A DNA stretch of 64,000 nucleotides from CADEDV01 sp036383515. GTDB lineage: Bacteria > Bacteroidota > Bacteroidia > Chitinophagales > Chitinophagaceae. The stretch covers positions 1-64,000 of the forward strand of contig DASVOE010000137.1 in assembly GCA_036383515.1 (NCBI GenBank), given 5' to 3'. Both the position numbers and the translations under genes were made by a program. This document shows positions 27,750 to 37,539 of the stretch, piece by piece. How positions within the stretch are numbered: position 1 is the stretch's first letter; every line of letters begins with the position of its first letter. Under the pieces are notes generated by a model. The model ran no database searches. It was not told the DNA's origin and saw only the letters and a list, made by a program, of their open reading frames with translations.

Positions 27750-29581
27750 TGATGTTTTTCTTTATACCATTTATGCAGCAAGATCAGCACCCAAAGTTTA
27801 TTGTATAGATAATCACGGCCCGAAAGGAAAGCTTCTTTCAAATCACGCACTGGTCTGGCATTAACAAGATTACATTCCTCAATTACCTGCTCCGAAAGAT
27901 ACTTATCAAGCAGGTAGCGCAACTCGCCGCTAAGCCACATACGAAGAGGAATAGCGAATCCCCATTTGGGGCGATCAAAAAAAGGAGCAGGTATATAGTC
28001 ATACAATGCCTGTTTCAGTAAATATTTTCCAGTACCATTATGTATTTTAAGATCTTCCGAAAGATTTACTGCAAACTCAACTAATCGATGATCAAGTAGT
28101 GGCACTCTTACTTCCAGCGAATGCTTCATAGACGCCCGGTCTGTCTTCACCAGGAGCTCCTCCGGTAAGTAATTTTTGATATCAAAAAAACTTTGCTCCT
28201 CTACAGCTGACAATCGCCTGTGCTTACTATTAATAGTTTCGTCCATGCTGATAGCTACCGGCTCTTTAAGGAGCTCTTTAATTTCAATTTCATTGAAATA
28301 ATATTGCTCTTGCGAAAAAATATGGCTTTTGATACGATGCTGGTGAGGATAGCTAAATAATTGGCTCCCTCGTTTTAGTCGGTTGTTGCCAAAGGTATAT
28401 AAGCCTTTAGCTAAAGGTTTACGAAAAGTCTTTATAAAAGGATTATGCAGGCGACGGGCCCAGGTATAAAAACCGTACCCCATAAATAATTCATCTCCTC
28501 CATCACCTGATAATGCAACCGTTACCTGCTGCCTCGCCAGTTTCGATACCATCAGCGTAGGAATAGCGGATGAATCAGCATAAGGTTCATCATAAATATC
28601 AGGTAAATCATTTGCCAGTTGCATGGCATCCTGTTCTGTAACCGTAAATTCATGATGATCTGCTCCTATATGCTTAGCTACTTTGGTGGCATAAACAGTT
28701 TCGTTATACTTCTCCTCCTTAAAACCAATAGAAAAAGTTTTTACAGGCATTGATGAAACGGATTGCGCAATCGCTGCGACCAGGCTGGAATCTACACCGC
28801 CGCTTAAAAAAATACCCACCGGCACATCACTGATCATGCAATATTTTACACTGCTTTCCAATAAATGGATCAGGGTTTTTTTTGCTGCTTTTTCGTCTTT
28901 CAGTACGGCCGGATCTAATTCACTTTCTAATTGCCAGTAAGAAAATATCTCCAGTACTCCTTTTTGCAACACCGCATATTGGCCAGGCTGTAGTTTATAA
29001 CAGTTCTTATAGATGGTATCTTCGTGCGGTATATAGCCGAGGTACAAAAAATGACTGATAGATGGCCGGTGGATCTCCCGGCTGAAGGGTAACGTAAAAA
29101 TCGATTTTAACTCCGACGCAAAAGCAAAATGTCCTTCCAGATACCAATAATATAAAGGTTTAATCCCTACCCGATCTCTTACCAGATATAATTTTTCAGT
29201 ATGCCTATCCCAGATTACCAGCGCAAACATTCCGTTTAGATCATTGATTGAATCAATACCTGCCTTGGCAAAGGCTTCAATGATGATTTCTGTATCTGAA
29301 TGAGTACGGGGCTGTATTTTATATTTTTCAGCAACCTCCTTGTAATTATACACCTCACCGTTAAAGATCATAACATAGCGTCCATCTGCGGAATAAAATG
29401 GCTGATTGGCTGCCGATGAGAGATCGATGATACTCAGGCGACGATGACCCAGTCCTACCCCATTGGCTTCATCATAAAAAATACCATCAGCATCCGGTCC
29501 GCGATGACTTAATACATCAGTCATCTTCTGCAATTGCTGCCGATTGAATTTCCTGGAAACAAATCCTGCTATTCCACACAT
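27746..29581 (-). CDS. asnB: asparagine synthase (glutamine-hydrolysing), copy 2
   Basis: Full-length amidotransferase of 611 residues with Cys2 (MCGIAG), glutaminase signature SHRGPDADG, FNGEVYNY, and the synthetase PPi-loop FLSGGVDSSLVAAI near residue 260, followed by LSGDGGDELFMGY. It is clearly diverged from copy 1 rather than a recent duplicate. It starts one base after the stop of the methyltransferase gene. As with copy 1, a role in glycan amidation is inferred from context only. Confidence 0.9.
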   Translation of the reverse strand: MCGIAGFVSRKFNRQQLQKMTDVLSHRGPDADGIFYDEANGVGLGHRRLSIIDLSSAANQPFYSADGRYVMIFNGEVYNYKEVAEKYKIQPRTHSDTEIIIEAFAKAGIDSINDLNGMFALVIWDRHTEKLYLVRDRVGIKPLYYWYLEGHFAFASELKSIFTLPFSREIHRPSISHFLYLGYIPHEDTIYKNCYKLQPGQYAVLQKGVLEIFSYWQLESELDPAVLKDEKAAKKTLIHLLESSVKYCMISDVPVGIFLSGGVDSSLVAAIAQSVSSMPVKTFSIGFKEEKYNETVYATKVAKHIGADHHEFTVTEQDAMQLANDLPDIYDEPYADSSAIPTLMVSKLARQQVTVALSGDGGDELFMGYGFYTWARRLHNPFIKTFRKPLAKGLYTFGNNRLKRGSQLFSYPHQHRIKSHIFSQEQYYFNEIEIKELLKEPVAISMDETINSKHRRLSAVEEQSFFDIKNYLPEELLVKTDRASMKHSLEVRVPLLDHRLVEFAVNLSEDLKIHNGTGKYLLKQALYDYIPAPFFDRPKWGFAIPLRMWLSGELRYLLDKYLSEQVIEECNLVNARPVRDLKEAFLSGRDYLYNKLWVLILLHKWYKEKHQ

Positions 29582-29582
29582 A

Positions 29583-30548
29583 TTATTGCTTAATGCCTTT
29601 TACCGTAGCGGCGGTGAAATTATTTCCGTAAATAATATAGTCTGCAAACGTAATTTTCATACCAAATTCTTCAAACCATTTTTTAACGGTAACGATCTTT
29701 TGTGGATGATCATGCTCAGGCGAAAACATATCAAACGTATCTAATATTACCCATTCCTTCAATTCTTCTTTTGAAAGACCAGGTGGAAGAGTACCTTTTA
29801 TATCTACGATAGGAAGAAATCTATTTACTATTTTACCAAGACCGGCCTTCTCAAAAAAAGAATAAAGTTTCATCATCCATCCTGCATTCCTTTCAATTAT
29901 TTGCAATAATTTTTCATGAGACATCCTTTTGGTAACTGGCCTGAAAATATATTTCGCATGCACTTTCGTCCACCAGCCCCGGATAGGATAAAAATCAACA
30001 GCTACCTCTGCACCCGGCTTTGCTTTATCAATTAAAGCCTTTACTGATTTTTTAAAATCAGGTGTATGCTGTAATACCCCGAAACAAAATACTTTATCAA
30101 AAGAGTTATCCGGAAAAGGCATTTCATAAATACTTGCCTGGAATAATTTAAACCTGTCTCCATGATGGCCATTATTTTTGTAATTAGCTGTTACAGCATC
30201 GGAGTAATCAACACTATACAGATTTGCCTTTGTATGATCCAGTATTACTTGTGAAAAACGCCCGGCTCCACTTCCCACCTCCAGTATATTTTTTCCACCA
30301 AGATCTTCTTTATCCCAGCTTGTTTGTGCAAAAAATCTTTCTTTACTGAGCGAAGAATTCTGGGATTCACGATCGATCTGTGTTTTTTGAAATTTATTCC
30401 ACTGGAAACCGAAGCTATCGGTATAATTACTTTCGTTGACTACACGATAAGCTCCTTTTACATTGGGAAAAAGTACAATGTTGTTTTTTACGAGCCCCGC
30501 TTCTGTCATTTGTACCAGCTCATTCCTGTAAGGATCAATAAAATTCAC
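29583..30548 (-). CDS. class I SAM-dependent methyltransferase
   Basis: Methyltransferase of 321 residues. Motif I is ILEVGSGAGRFSQVIL (about 90-105), the acidic end of strand 2 is YSVDYSD, and motif IV region is FDKVFCFGVLQHTPD. The C-terminal third (SFFEKAGLGKIVNRFLP onward) is not diagnostic. The N-terminal 60 residues look like a substrate or zinc-less lead-in domain seen in some sugar methyltransferases. It likely methylates a sugar or lipid-linked intermediate of the EPS. Confidence 0.85.
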   Translation of the reverse strand: MNFIDPYRNELVQMTEAGLVKNNIVLFPNVKGAYRVVNESNYTDSFGFQWNKFQKTQIDRESQNSSLSKERFFAQTSWDKEDLGGKNILEVGSGAGRFSQVILDHTKANLYSVDYSDAVTANYKNNGHHGDRFKLFQASIYEMPFPDNSFDKVFCFGVLQHTPDFKKSVKALIDKAKPGAEVAVDFYPIRGWWTKVHAKYIFRPVTKRMSHEKLLQIIERNAGWMMKLYSFFEKAGLGKIVNRFLPIVDIKGTLPPGLSKEELKEWVILDTFDMFSPEHDHPQKIVTVKKWFEEFGMKITFADYIIYGNNFTAATVKGIKQ

Positions 30549-30570
30549 GTTGAAAATATATTTAAAGTGA

Positions 30571-31503
30571 TCAGTACCTTCTCTTTTTACGAGGCTGAAA
30601 ATTGCGGAGATAATGTTTAACTAAAAAAATAAATCTCCTTGAAAAAGGCTGTTGATGAATGAGCCCCCTGATACGTTTATCTTCCTCGAGAGGTATACGC
30701 TTTACAGGCCAGCTATCAACCATAGGCGAAGGAGTATTAAATTCCGATCCCGGGGTCCAGTGTGTTCCTGATCCGTCAAATCCAAAATTATTGGTAAGTG
30801 TGCGGGTGGGATTAATGCAAAGCCCGTTGTTAAGGGCAATGCAGGTATGCCACAGGTAATTCCATTCCTGGAATACTCCATCCATCGTAAACTTAAGGCC
30901 CCAGTATATATCCTTGGTATCGTCCATGTTTACATACGAAGTAATACCTTTTTCCTTTACCTCCTTCATCAATTCATAACCATTCTTATTAAAATGAGAC
31001 CAGGCTCTTTTCCAAGTGCCCCACCCCCAGCAGAATGAATGATTATAGATAAAATAAAGTTGTTCTTTTTCAAATAAGGCCGGTTCAAAAGCACAAAAGC
31101 CGGAGAGATGCATTACTTTCTCATCATGCTCATACAAGTCAAGCATTCCATTCATATATTCCAAAAAACCTGTGGCTATTAATACATCGTCTTCTACAAC
31201 GATCACTTTCCCCCTTTCATTCACTACCTGAGTAATACCCTCGGTCAATGAACGAAATAAGCCTTTGTTTTCCTGCTGTTCTATTATATAAACGTTTTTG
31301 CACCACTGCTGGCTACGCACAGCTGCACGGAGGGTAGCAATTTTATCCAGGCCCTCCGTCGTTTCATTTTTACGGGGGCCATCACAAAATATATATAGAT
31401 CTGACGCTGAAGAAAAATGACATTTTTTAATTGCCTCCAATGAAACAAGCGAGTGAGAAGACCGGTTAAAAGCAAAATAAGCGATAGGAGCCAGTGATTT
31501 CAT
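30571..31503 (-). CDS. glycosyltransferase, GT-A type
   Basis: Protein of 310 residues with a GT-A-like fold. The nucleotide-binding start is APIAYFAFNRSSHSL, and the acidic metal motif lies in VIVVEDDVLIATGFLEYM around residue 100. FCWGWGTWKRAW is a recognisable C-terminal block in EPS-associated members related to the GNT-I/GT2 group. Length and motifs fit an inverting transferase. A 192-bp non-coding gap separates it from the previous cluster gene, which may hold processing signals though I found no clean promoter there. Confidence 0.8.
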   Translation of the reverse strand: MKSLAPIAYFAFNRSSHSLVSLEAIKKCHFSSASDLYIFCDGPRKNETTEGLDKIATLRAAVRSQQWCKNVYIIEQQENKGLFRSLTEGITQVVNERGKVIVVEDDVLIATGFLEYMNGMLDLYEHDEKVMHLSGFCAFEPALFEKEQLYFIYNHSFCWGWGTWKRAWSHFNKNGYELMKEVKEKGITSYVNMDDTKDIYWGLKFTMDGVFQEWNYLWHTCIALNNGLCINPTRTLTNNFGFDGSGTHWTPGSEFNTPSPMVDSWPVKRIPLEEDKRIRGLIHQQPFSRRFIFLVKHYLRNFQPRKKRRY

Positions 31504-31695
31504 ACGTTAATGGCGATAGTTTTGTTTTTTTAAGATAGGTTGGCAAATAATCCTTAGGACTTGACTTCCTCAATGCTAAGAATAAGCATTTTCCTGGTGC
31601 TTGCACAGAATCATGGAGTGTATTCGGCAAATACTCTTACAGTACTGGTAAACTGGCTGTAAGATCCGGCTGTATTTGTTTATACAAAAACTATA

Positions 31696-32826
31696 CTAAG
31701 CCTGAGCAGGTATGCCAGGCAGTAAAGTTTTGACAGAAAAGACAAGAGGTTGTTTTATACGATGCAGTTCAGGTGCCTGGTATAATTTACTCAGCGTATG
31801 CATATAATTATCCTTGCTGGCAATCCGCTGTACTCTTTCAAAATTTGAACTGGCATATTCATTCAGGTCAACGCGGTAATCAGCTATAGCCTTGATTTTT
31901 TCAACCAGATCTTTGGTATTATCCAGTTTATAAAAAATAGCTTTATTGTTGGTCACTTCCCTCAACACAGGTATATCCGATAAAATCGCTGGTATGCCAC
32001 AAGCCATTGCTTCCAGTAGTGAAATAGGCTGGCCTTCAAAAACAGAACTCATAATAAAAGCATCATACTGAGGCAATACATTGTGTATATCATCTCTTAC
32101 ACCGCATAAACGGATATTAAGCTGGTGTTGATCTATGTCCTGTTGTAATGATTGCTGCAGAGGGCCTGACCCATAGATATCAAGATGGATATTCTTCGGC
32201 ATCGTTTTAAATGCTTCTATAAGATACGGATAGTTCTTAGCCTTTTTCAGGTTGCCTATCGCTACCATTCTGAACTTATCAGTAAAACTGGATTGATGAT
32301 ACCGTTTAGCGTAATATACGTCTTCTACATAATTATAAAGAATGGTATAGGGTCCTTTCACACCAATACATTCATTATAATCCCTGAACACCTCATGACA
32401 AATAGCAATGATATGATGATAGCTGCGGTAAGTGAGCTTTTCTATCCACTTTGCTATACGGCTTTCAGCAAAATAATTTTTGCTTGGCAAGCTATGAATC
32501 GTAGTAAATAGTTTCAACTTCTTAGGACAGGCTATTCTCGCTATGATCGTAGCCATAAATAAATGGGAATGAACAATGGCAATATTTTTTTCACGGATAT
32601 ACCTCCGCAATTGCAGGGCACAACGAAAAATATCAAACTTTGACCGGTAATTTAATTGGAGAATTTGACAATTAACTGGTAAATGATCCTCTAATGCATT
32701 GGATCCACCCAGATAAACTACATGATGATGAAATTCAGGCAAGCTATTAATACAGCCTATCATTACTTTTTCTGCACCACCGATACCCAAGGTATCAATA
32801 ATGTGTAACACATTGGTTTTGGACAT
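31696..32826 (-). CDS. glycosyltransferase family 4, tandem paralogue A
   Basis: GT-B glycosyltransferase of 376 residues. N-terminal HIIDTLGIGGAEKVMIGCIN, the middle HSHLFMATIIARI, donor domain VAIGNLKKAKNYPYLIEAF and donor motif FEGQPISLLEAMACGIPAILSDI are all typical. It shares long colinear similarity with the gene at 33019-34080, so the two arose by tandem duplication. A good internal promoter (32876-32904) precedes it. Confidence 0.9.
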   Translation of the reverse strand: MSKTNVLHIIDTLGIGGAEKVMIGCINSLPEFHHHVVYLGGSNALEDHLPVNCQILQLNYRSKFDIFRCALQLRRYIREKNIAIVHSHLFMATIIARIACPKKLKLFTTIHSLPSKNYFAESRIAKWIEKLTYRSYHHIIAICHEVFRDYNECIGVKGPYTILYNYVEDVYYAKRYHQSSFTDKFRMVAIGNLKKAKNYPYLIEAFKTMPKNIHLDIYGSGPLQQSLQQDIDQHQLNIRLCGVRDDIHNVLPQYDAFIMSSVFEGQPISLLEAMACGIPAILSDIPVLREVTNNKAIFYKLDNTKDLVEKIKAIADYRVDLNEYASSNFERVQRIASKDNYMHTLSKLYQAPELHRIKQPLVFSVKTLLPGIPAQA

Positions 32827-32875
32827 AGGACCTGGTTTGATTCTTAGAATATTGGATTGCCCTTATTGGGGCCTA

Positions 32876-32904
32876 CAAATTTAATCCAGGATTTCTATGC
32901 ACAA
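32876..32904 (-). promoter_or_regulatory. internal Bacteroidota-type promoter in the EPS cluster
   Basis: On the minus strand TTG (32904-32902), an 18-nt spacer and TAAATTTG (32883-32876) match TTG-N18/19-TAnnTTTG. The implied start is ~40 nt above the glycosyltransferase gene ending at 32826. A GTAAAAC/GTTTTAC hairpin (32958-32989) just upstream could end the preceding transcript. Confidence 0.5.
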
Positions 32905-33018
32905 TACTTATATCACACTAAACTTTTATAAATCAAGTGAATCCGCCTTTTCTTATCGTAAAACCCCGGGAAACTCGACCGTGTTTTACCGTTTTCTAAG
33001 CGTATACCTTCCCGCTGT

Positions 33019-34080
33019 TTACCCAGGTAATTTTTTATAAATTGTTAATAGCTGTTCCAGGTACTGTTGCCGGTGCGCAAATTCATTGACCCGTTGATGA
33101 CCTGCCCTGGCAAAACCGGCGAGGTTATATTTTCCATCCAGAATTGCCTTGATAACCGAGACAAAACTATCAGTATTGTCAATATCAAAATATATGGCCT
33201 TATCCTCATTCACTTCACGCAAAACAGGTATATCAGATAATATAGCCGGTAGTCCGCTAGCCATTGCTTCCAATAAAGAAACAGGTTGTCCTTCATAAAA
33301 TGAACTCATAACAAATGCATCATACGTCGGTAACACTTTTTCCATGTCATAATGGGTGCCACAAAGCTTTATTGGCAAATGGTACGTATCGATTTGCTGT
33401 TGCAAATTTGCCTTCAATCCTCCCTCTCCATAGATATCCAGCGTAACTCCTTCCGGTATTTTTTTAAATGCTTCCAGTAAATAAGGATAATTTTTTTGCC
33501 AACGAAGATTGCCAACCGCTACCAGTTTTAATCTTCCATCAGGGAGACCTGGCTTCTCTTGAAAAGGCTGAAAGAATTTTTCTTCAATAAAATTATATAG
33601 TACATGTTTATTGCCTTTCAGGCCCACCCATTCATCAAAATCTTCCAGTACAGTCTTGGAAACGGCCACCACCACATGTCTTTTTTTATAGGTCAGCTTC
33701 TCCATGTATAAACTCATCCGGTTGACCTTATAACTGGCAAGGCTCGAAATAGCATGGATACTATTAACCAGGGAAACAGACCGGGGTGTGGAAAGTCTTG
33801 CCAGTAAGTTTGATTCATAGAGATGTGAATGCACAATATCAATCTTATGCTCCCTGATATACTTTTTTACCACAGGAATTTTGGTAAATAACTGGGCAAA
33901 AGAATGACATTGCAAATTATTAAATGACAGATCTTGCCGCAATTGTGGCAATAATATTTCCGGGCCTTTTAATAAAATGAGGTGGTGCTCATACTGTTCC
34001 AGACCATTGATAATCCCTACCAATAATTTTTCAGCTCCCCCTACGGCAAGGCTGTCTATTATATGCAATAATTTTTTCAT
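33019..34080 (-). CDS. glycosyltransferase family 4, tandem paralogue B
   Basis: GT-B glycosyltransferase of 353 residues: HIIDSLAVGGAEKLLVGIIN at the start, HSHLYESNLLARL, VAVGNLRWQKNYPYLLEAF and YEGQPVSLLEAMASGLPAILSDIPVLREV. It is a paralogue of the gene at 31696-32826, with the same block order and closely matching donor site. Different acceptor halves suggest the two may now add sugars at different positions. It overlaps the upstream FkbM gene by four bases. Confidence 0.9.
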   Translation of the reverse strand: MKKLLHIIDSLAVGGAEKLLVGIINGLEQYEHHLILLKGPEILLPQLRQDLSFNNLQCHSFAQLFTKIPVVKKYIREHKIDIVHSHLYESNLLARLSTPRSVSLVNSIHAISSLASYKVNRMSLYMEKLTYKKRHVVVAVSKTVLEDFDEWVGLKGNKHVLYNFIEEKFFQPFQEKPGLPDGRLKLVAVGNLRWQKNYPYLLEAFKKIPEGVTLDIYGEGGLKANLQQQIDTYHLPIKLCGTHYDMEKVLPTYDAFVMSSFYEGQPVSLLEAMASGLPAILSDIPVLREVNEDKAIYFDIDNTDSFVSVIKAILDGKYNLAGFARAGHQRVNEFAHRQQYLEQLLTIYKKLPG

Positions 34081-34862
34081 CCGGCGGAATTTTGCATACG
34101 AGGCAATAGATGGACATCAAACATTTCTTCTTTTGAGCAAAATTCGTTTTCACCCATCAACTTGTTTTCATGTATCACATCATATTGGTGAGTTTGAATA
34201 AACTCCCATATCTGTTTATTAGTATGGCCAAACCTGCGAATTGATTCTGGATGCATAGAAAGGATACAAAAAGGTTTTTGTGAAGCCACAGTCTTAATAG
34301 CCCCACGCAAAACGCTCAATTCTGCACCCTCCGCATCTATTTTTAAGAAGTCAACGCCAAATCCGTTTTCAGTCATAAATTCATCAATGGAGATGATATT
34401 TACTTCATATCCTTTATGTTTACTATCGTCATAATTCACGAGGCTATTCGCAAAATCTCCTACAGCATCGCCCATATAAAAATTTGTTTTCCCTCTTTGA
34501 TCTGCAACTGCTGCCTGAACAGCCATAATATTCTCTTCGGCACGGTTAAGTTTTATAATTTTTCGAAGTACTTTGAAAGTAGATGGCGTAGGTTCAAAAG
34601 CATATACCCGACCTTCCTTACCAGTCAATTGAGCACATCGAACTGCAAATACCCCCATATGCGCACCAACATCAATTATTACATCACCGGTTTTAATTCT
34701 CTTCTCCAGGAAACTAAAATTCTCCTTTTCAAAATGCTTTGAAAAAAATTTGTAATACCGGGGAGGAAAACGAAGATTGAAATTATTGACGGCAACATTG
34801 ACTCCTCTTCCCAATGTGACAAGATCAAGAATTCTATAATAAACCGATTTTAATAATTGCAT
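34077..34862 (-). CDS. FkbM family methyltransferase, copy 1
   Basis: SAM-dependent O-methyltransferase of 261 residues in the FkbM family. Motif I is VIDVGAHMGVFAVRCAQ (about 62-78), followed by VYAFEPTPSTFKVL and the family block FLKIDAEGAELSVLRGA near residue 175. FkbM enzymes in EPS loci commonly methylate sugar hydroxyls. It overlaps glycosyltransferase paralogue B by four bases and follows the flippase after a 97-bp gap. Confidence 0.88.
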   Translation of the reverse strand: MQLLKSVYYRILDLVTLGRGVNVAVNNFNLRFPPRYYKFFSKHFEKENFSFLEKRIKTGDVIIDVGAHMGVFAVRCAQLTGKEGRVYAFEPTPSTFKVLRKIIKLNRAEENIMAVQAAVADQRGKTNFYMGDAVGDFANSLVNYDDSKHKGYEVNIISIDEFMTENGFGVDFLKIDAEGAELSVLRGAIKTVASQKPFCILSMHPESIRRFGHTNKQIWEFIQTHQYDVIHENKLMGENEFCSKEEMFDVHLLPRMQNSAG

Positions 34863-34959
34863 TTAATTAGAAGTTTGTTTTTATATACCAGTTTTTTCGT
34901 CAGCCAATTGACAGGCTCCCAGGATATACATACCAAATGTTTCATTATCCGAGATAATC

Positions 34960-36240
34960 TTAAAAGTCTTTAATTGAAAATGTGATTTTTTTGAACCAGG
35001 GTAGTGAAATCATTTTATTTGCACGATAAGCAACAATAACGAACACAATGAAAAAGGAAAGTGTAGTGGAGTAGGCTGCCCCAATAGCTCCAAAACGGCT
35101 GATAAAAATATAATTGAATAAAATATTACAACCGATTGTAACTATGGCCATTTGGCCCAACAGCCTGGTTTTATTATAATAAAAAATGTATCCTGAAAAA
35201 AGCAGGTAACAGCCCCAAAAAAAATAGGATAAGCCAATCCAGAATACATAGCGGCTACCTTCCCTGTATTTTTGATCAATAAAATAAGTAAATAAAATTT
35301 CTGAAACAGGTATCAATAACAATAATATGGTAAACGTTCCTCCGGCAAATAAATAACTCATTTTCACAAGTTGTATTTTTGCTTTTTCTGTCAGATTGGC
35401 CAGTCTTTCATACATATAAGGGGTAAGAAGATTGCTAAACACATTCACCACTATCATTATTACCGACCCGACTGTATACCCTATACTGTAAATGCCTGCC
35501 TGCTCTATATCCCGTAGTTTAGTAATAAATAAACGATCGGACTGGTTCATAACTACTTTGCCTACGGTATGAAGGATCAGTGGCAGGCCGTACATTATTC
35601 CAAGCCGGATATACTTCCATTGTATACTCCCCTTGAAATAACCTTGCTTGCGGAAGTATAACAGCGCAAGAAGAAAGAAAATAATAGAAATAATAAATGC
35701 AGAAAGTATTCTTCCTTCCCAACCCATCCCCCGGTAAACGATAAACCAGATGGTAAGACCTGCCTCCAGTAACACTCTCACTATGCAATAAACCGTATAC
35801 AATCCCACCTTGCGTTGTATTACCAGGAAGGTAAACAACGTATCTACATAAACCGTGGAAAAAGATATTAGCAATATAACGACGACCCAGATACGGTCAA
35901 CGTTTCTTAATTCTATGACATCTGCATACTGGTAGAAAAGCGACCAGCCCAGGATGGCCATCCAGATAAAATTGATTACCGGGATGATTTGTATCGAAAC
36001 AAATTTGGAAGCATATACCGCTGGATCTTTTTCTTTATAGTATTCCACCGACAACAATGCATAAGCTACCACGCTTATCAGCGGAATGACAAGCGTTATA
36101 TAAGTATTAAAAAGGGACAGTAAACCATAATCCGCCGGTAACAAATGATGCGAAAGCAGTGGGGTCAGAAAAAAATTGATCGCAGGATTAAGAAAGCCAA
36201 CGATTGTATAAAGAGTAAAGTGCTTGAAAAATTTTAACAT
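34960..36240 (-). CDS. Wzx-like oligosaccharide flippase
   Basis: Polytopic protein of 426 residues with about twelve membrane segments, in the polysaccharide-synthase/MATE-like group. Recognisable pieces are the N-terminal FLNPAINFFLTPLLSHHLLPADYGLLSLFNTY and GLPLILHTVGKVVMNQSDRLFITKL in the middle. It would flip undecaprenyl-linked repeat units to the periplasm for polymerisation. It is the only flippase in the cluster and starts six bases after the next upstream gene. Confidence 0.9.
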   Translation of the reverse strand: MLKFFKHFTLYTIVGFLNPAINFFLTPLLSHHLLPADYGLLSLFNTYITLVIPLISVVAYALLSVEYYKEKDPAVYASKFVSIQIIPVINFIWMAILGWSLFYQYADVIELRNVDRIWVVVILLISFSTVYVDTLFTFLVIQRKVGLYTVYCIVRVLLEAGLTIWFIVYRGMGWEGRILSAFIISIIFFLLALLYFRKQGYFKGSIQWKYIRLGIMYGLPLILHTVGKVVMNQSDRLFITKLRDIEQAGIYSIGYTVGSVIMIVVNVFSNLLTPYMYERLANLTEKAKIQLVKMSYLFAGGTFTILLLLIPVSEILFTYFIDQKYREGSRYVFWIGLSYFFWGCYLLFSGYIFYYNKTRLLGQMAIVTIGCNILFNYIFISRFGAIGAAYSTTLSFFIVFVIVAYRANKMISLPWFKKITFSIKDF

Positions 36241-36246
36241 ACAGTT

Positions 36247-37482
36247 CTATCGTACAAAGGGATCATGTAATAAATTTATTATCCTTTCTGCTGCTTTACC
36301 ATCAAAAGGATAGTTGTATTTCTCTAAGAATCTTAAATACTTTTCTTCGTTGTCTATAGCCAGGTTATGAGCCAGCCAATATTCATATTGAGTAATCAAA
36401 TCCTTTATAGAAAGAGAAGCGTGACATAAGCCCGTTAGGGTAAAATCAGCTCCTTCAATATGAGGTTCCGGGTTCCAGCCAAGAAGCACAACATTTTTTT
36501 TGGCACATAAAAACCCATTTACGAGGGTAGAGCTATAGCTAAGGATTAGTTTTGCCCCCAAATACAATTCTGTAAAATCCCCCGTTTGTAATAACTGTAC
36601 ATATTCTTTATTGTGATTGAGTACATCCCATAGCTTCTTGTTCGAACGGGGATGAAGCTTAATAAATAACCGAACTTTCTTGTTTTCAGCAAATTCAAAT
36701 AATTTTTCCGTGATATATTGATGATGATCTTTCGTCCAGTTTGCAATGCCCTCTTCATAATAAGGATGATCAATATACACAATGTAATCATCTGTCGTAG
36801 GAATGTACTGATGATACTTGTCAAAAAAAGGAACTCCGGAAATATATACATCATTTTTCGTAACACCCGTATAGGTTTCAAAATCTTCGAAATTAGGTTG
36901 ATTAAATATTATCGGAACTTTTGGAATCCGTTCTTTGAATCTATTCTTAAGAAGAACCGTATGCGAACGGTTACTCAGCATTTTAAAAGGGAGAAAAAAA
37001 AAGGTAAGATAGGATCTCAAAGATTTAAATCCCTTAAAAACGGAATAATAAAACATCTTTGATCGCACGGAATCTAAAAAATTATTACTTAACCGCTTTA
37101 ACAGGTAGGGTAACGTATAGTTCCTGAATGTCTGAGTTTGAAGGAATTTAAACGAGGCTTCCTTGTCGGCTGCTGCCCCATGATCAGAGTAATAGGTAGG
37201 AATATTCATAGCGCCGGCACTCACAATAAGAGCAATTTGGCGTAAATCAATAATCTCATAAAAAAGAACACGGTCCGGTTTAACTTCTTTCAGCAATTTT
37301 TGGGGATTGCTGTAATCCTGCCAATAAATTATCTCTTTGAAAAGAAGTGGTGGATCCGGAGGTAGCGGCTCCGTTTGCCCGGGCTTTTCGTACCAGAGCA
37401 ATACCCACTCAATGTTCTTGGCTTGTTTTAAATAACTATAATAGTCAACCCGCCAGGGTTGAACGATCAAAAGTATTCTCAT
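36247..37482 (-). CDS. GT-B-like protein, possible glycosyltransferase
   Basis: Protein of 411 residues with alternating strand-helix patterns of a GT-B enzyme: ILLIVQPWRVDYYSYL at the start, and a C-terminal half with VRLFIKLHPRSNKK and LILSYSSTLVNGFLCAKKNVVLLGW. The KLHPR...SYSST arrangement recalls polysialyl- and CDP-glycerol-type transferases, which have HP and SS-like motifs. In a pseudaminic acid locus a nonulosonate transferase is needed, and this gene is one of two candidates. The assignment is tentative. Confidence 0.5.
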   Translation of the reverse strand: MRILLIVQPWRVDYYSYLKQAKNIEWVLLWYEKPGQTEPLPPDPPLLFKEIIYWQDYSNPQKLLKEVKPDRVLFYEIIDLRQIALIVSAGAMNIPTYYSDHGAAADKEASFKFLQTQTFRNYTLPYLLKRLSNNFLDSVRSKMFYYSVFKGFKSLRSYLTFFFLPFKMLSNRSHTVLLKNRFKERIPKVPIIFNQPNFEDFETYTGVTKNDVYISGVPFFDKYHQYIPTTDDYIVYIDHPYYEEGIANWTKDHHQYITEKLFEFAENKKVRLFIKLHPRSNKKLWDVLNHNKEYVQLLQTGDFTELYLGAKLILSYSSTLVNGFLCAKKNVVLLGWNPEPHIEGADFTLTGLCHASLSIKDLITQYEYWLAHNLAIDNEEKYLRFLEKYNYPFDGKAAERIINLLHDPFVR

Positions 37483-37539
37483 AGATTATCGGAGTATTGA
37501 TAGTATTATTAATATCGGGGTTGGGGTTCATATATTCGT

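Noticed and set aside
31636..31663. CTTACAG/CTGTAAG hairpin as a terminator
   Set aside because: There is no U-run after the stem on the minus strand and the loop is large.
31504..33018. The gaps after both tandem glycosyltransferase genes are exactly 192 bp, suggesting a duplicated unit including the gap
   Set aside because: The two gap sequences show no resemblance when read side by side, so the equal length is likely coincidence.
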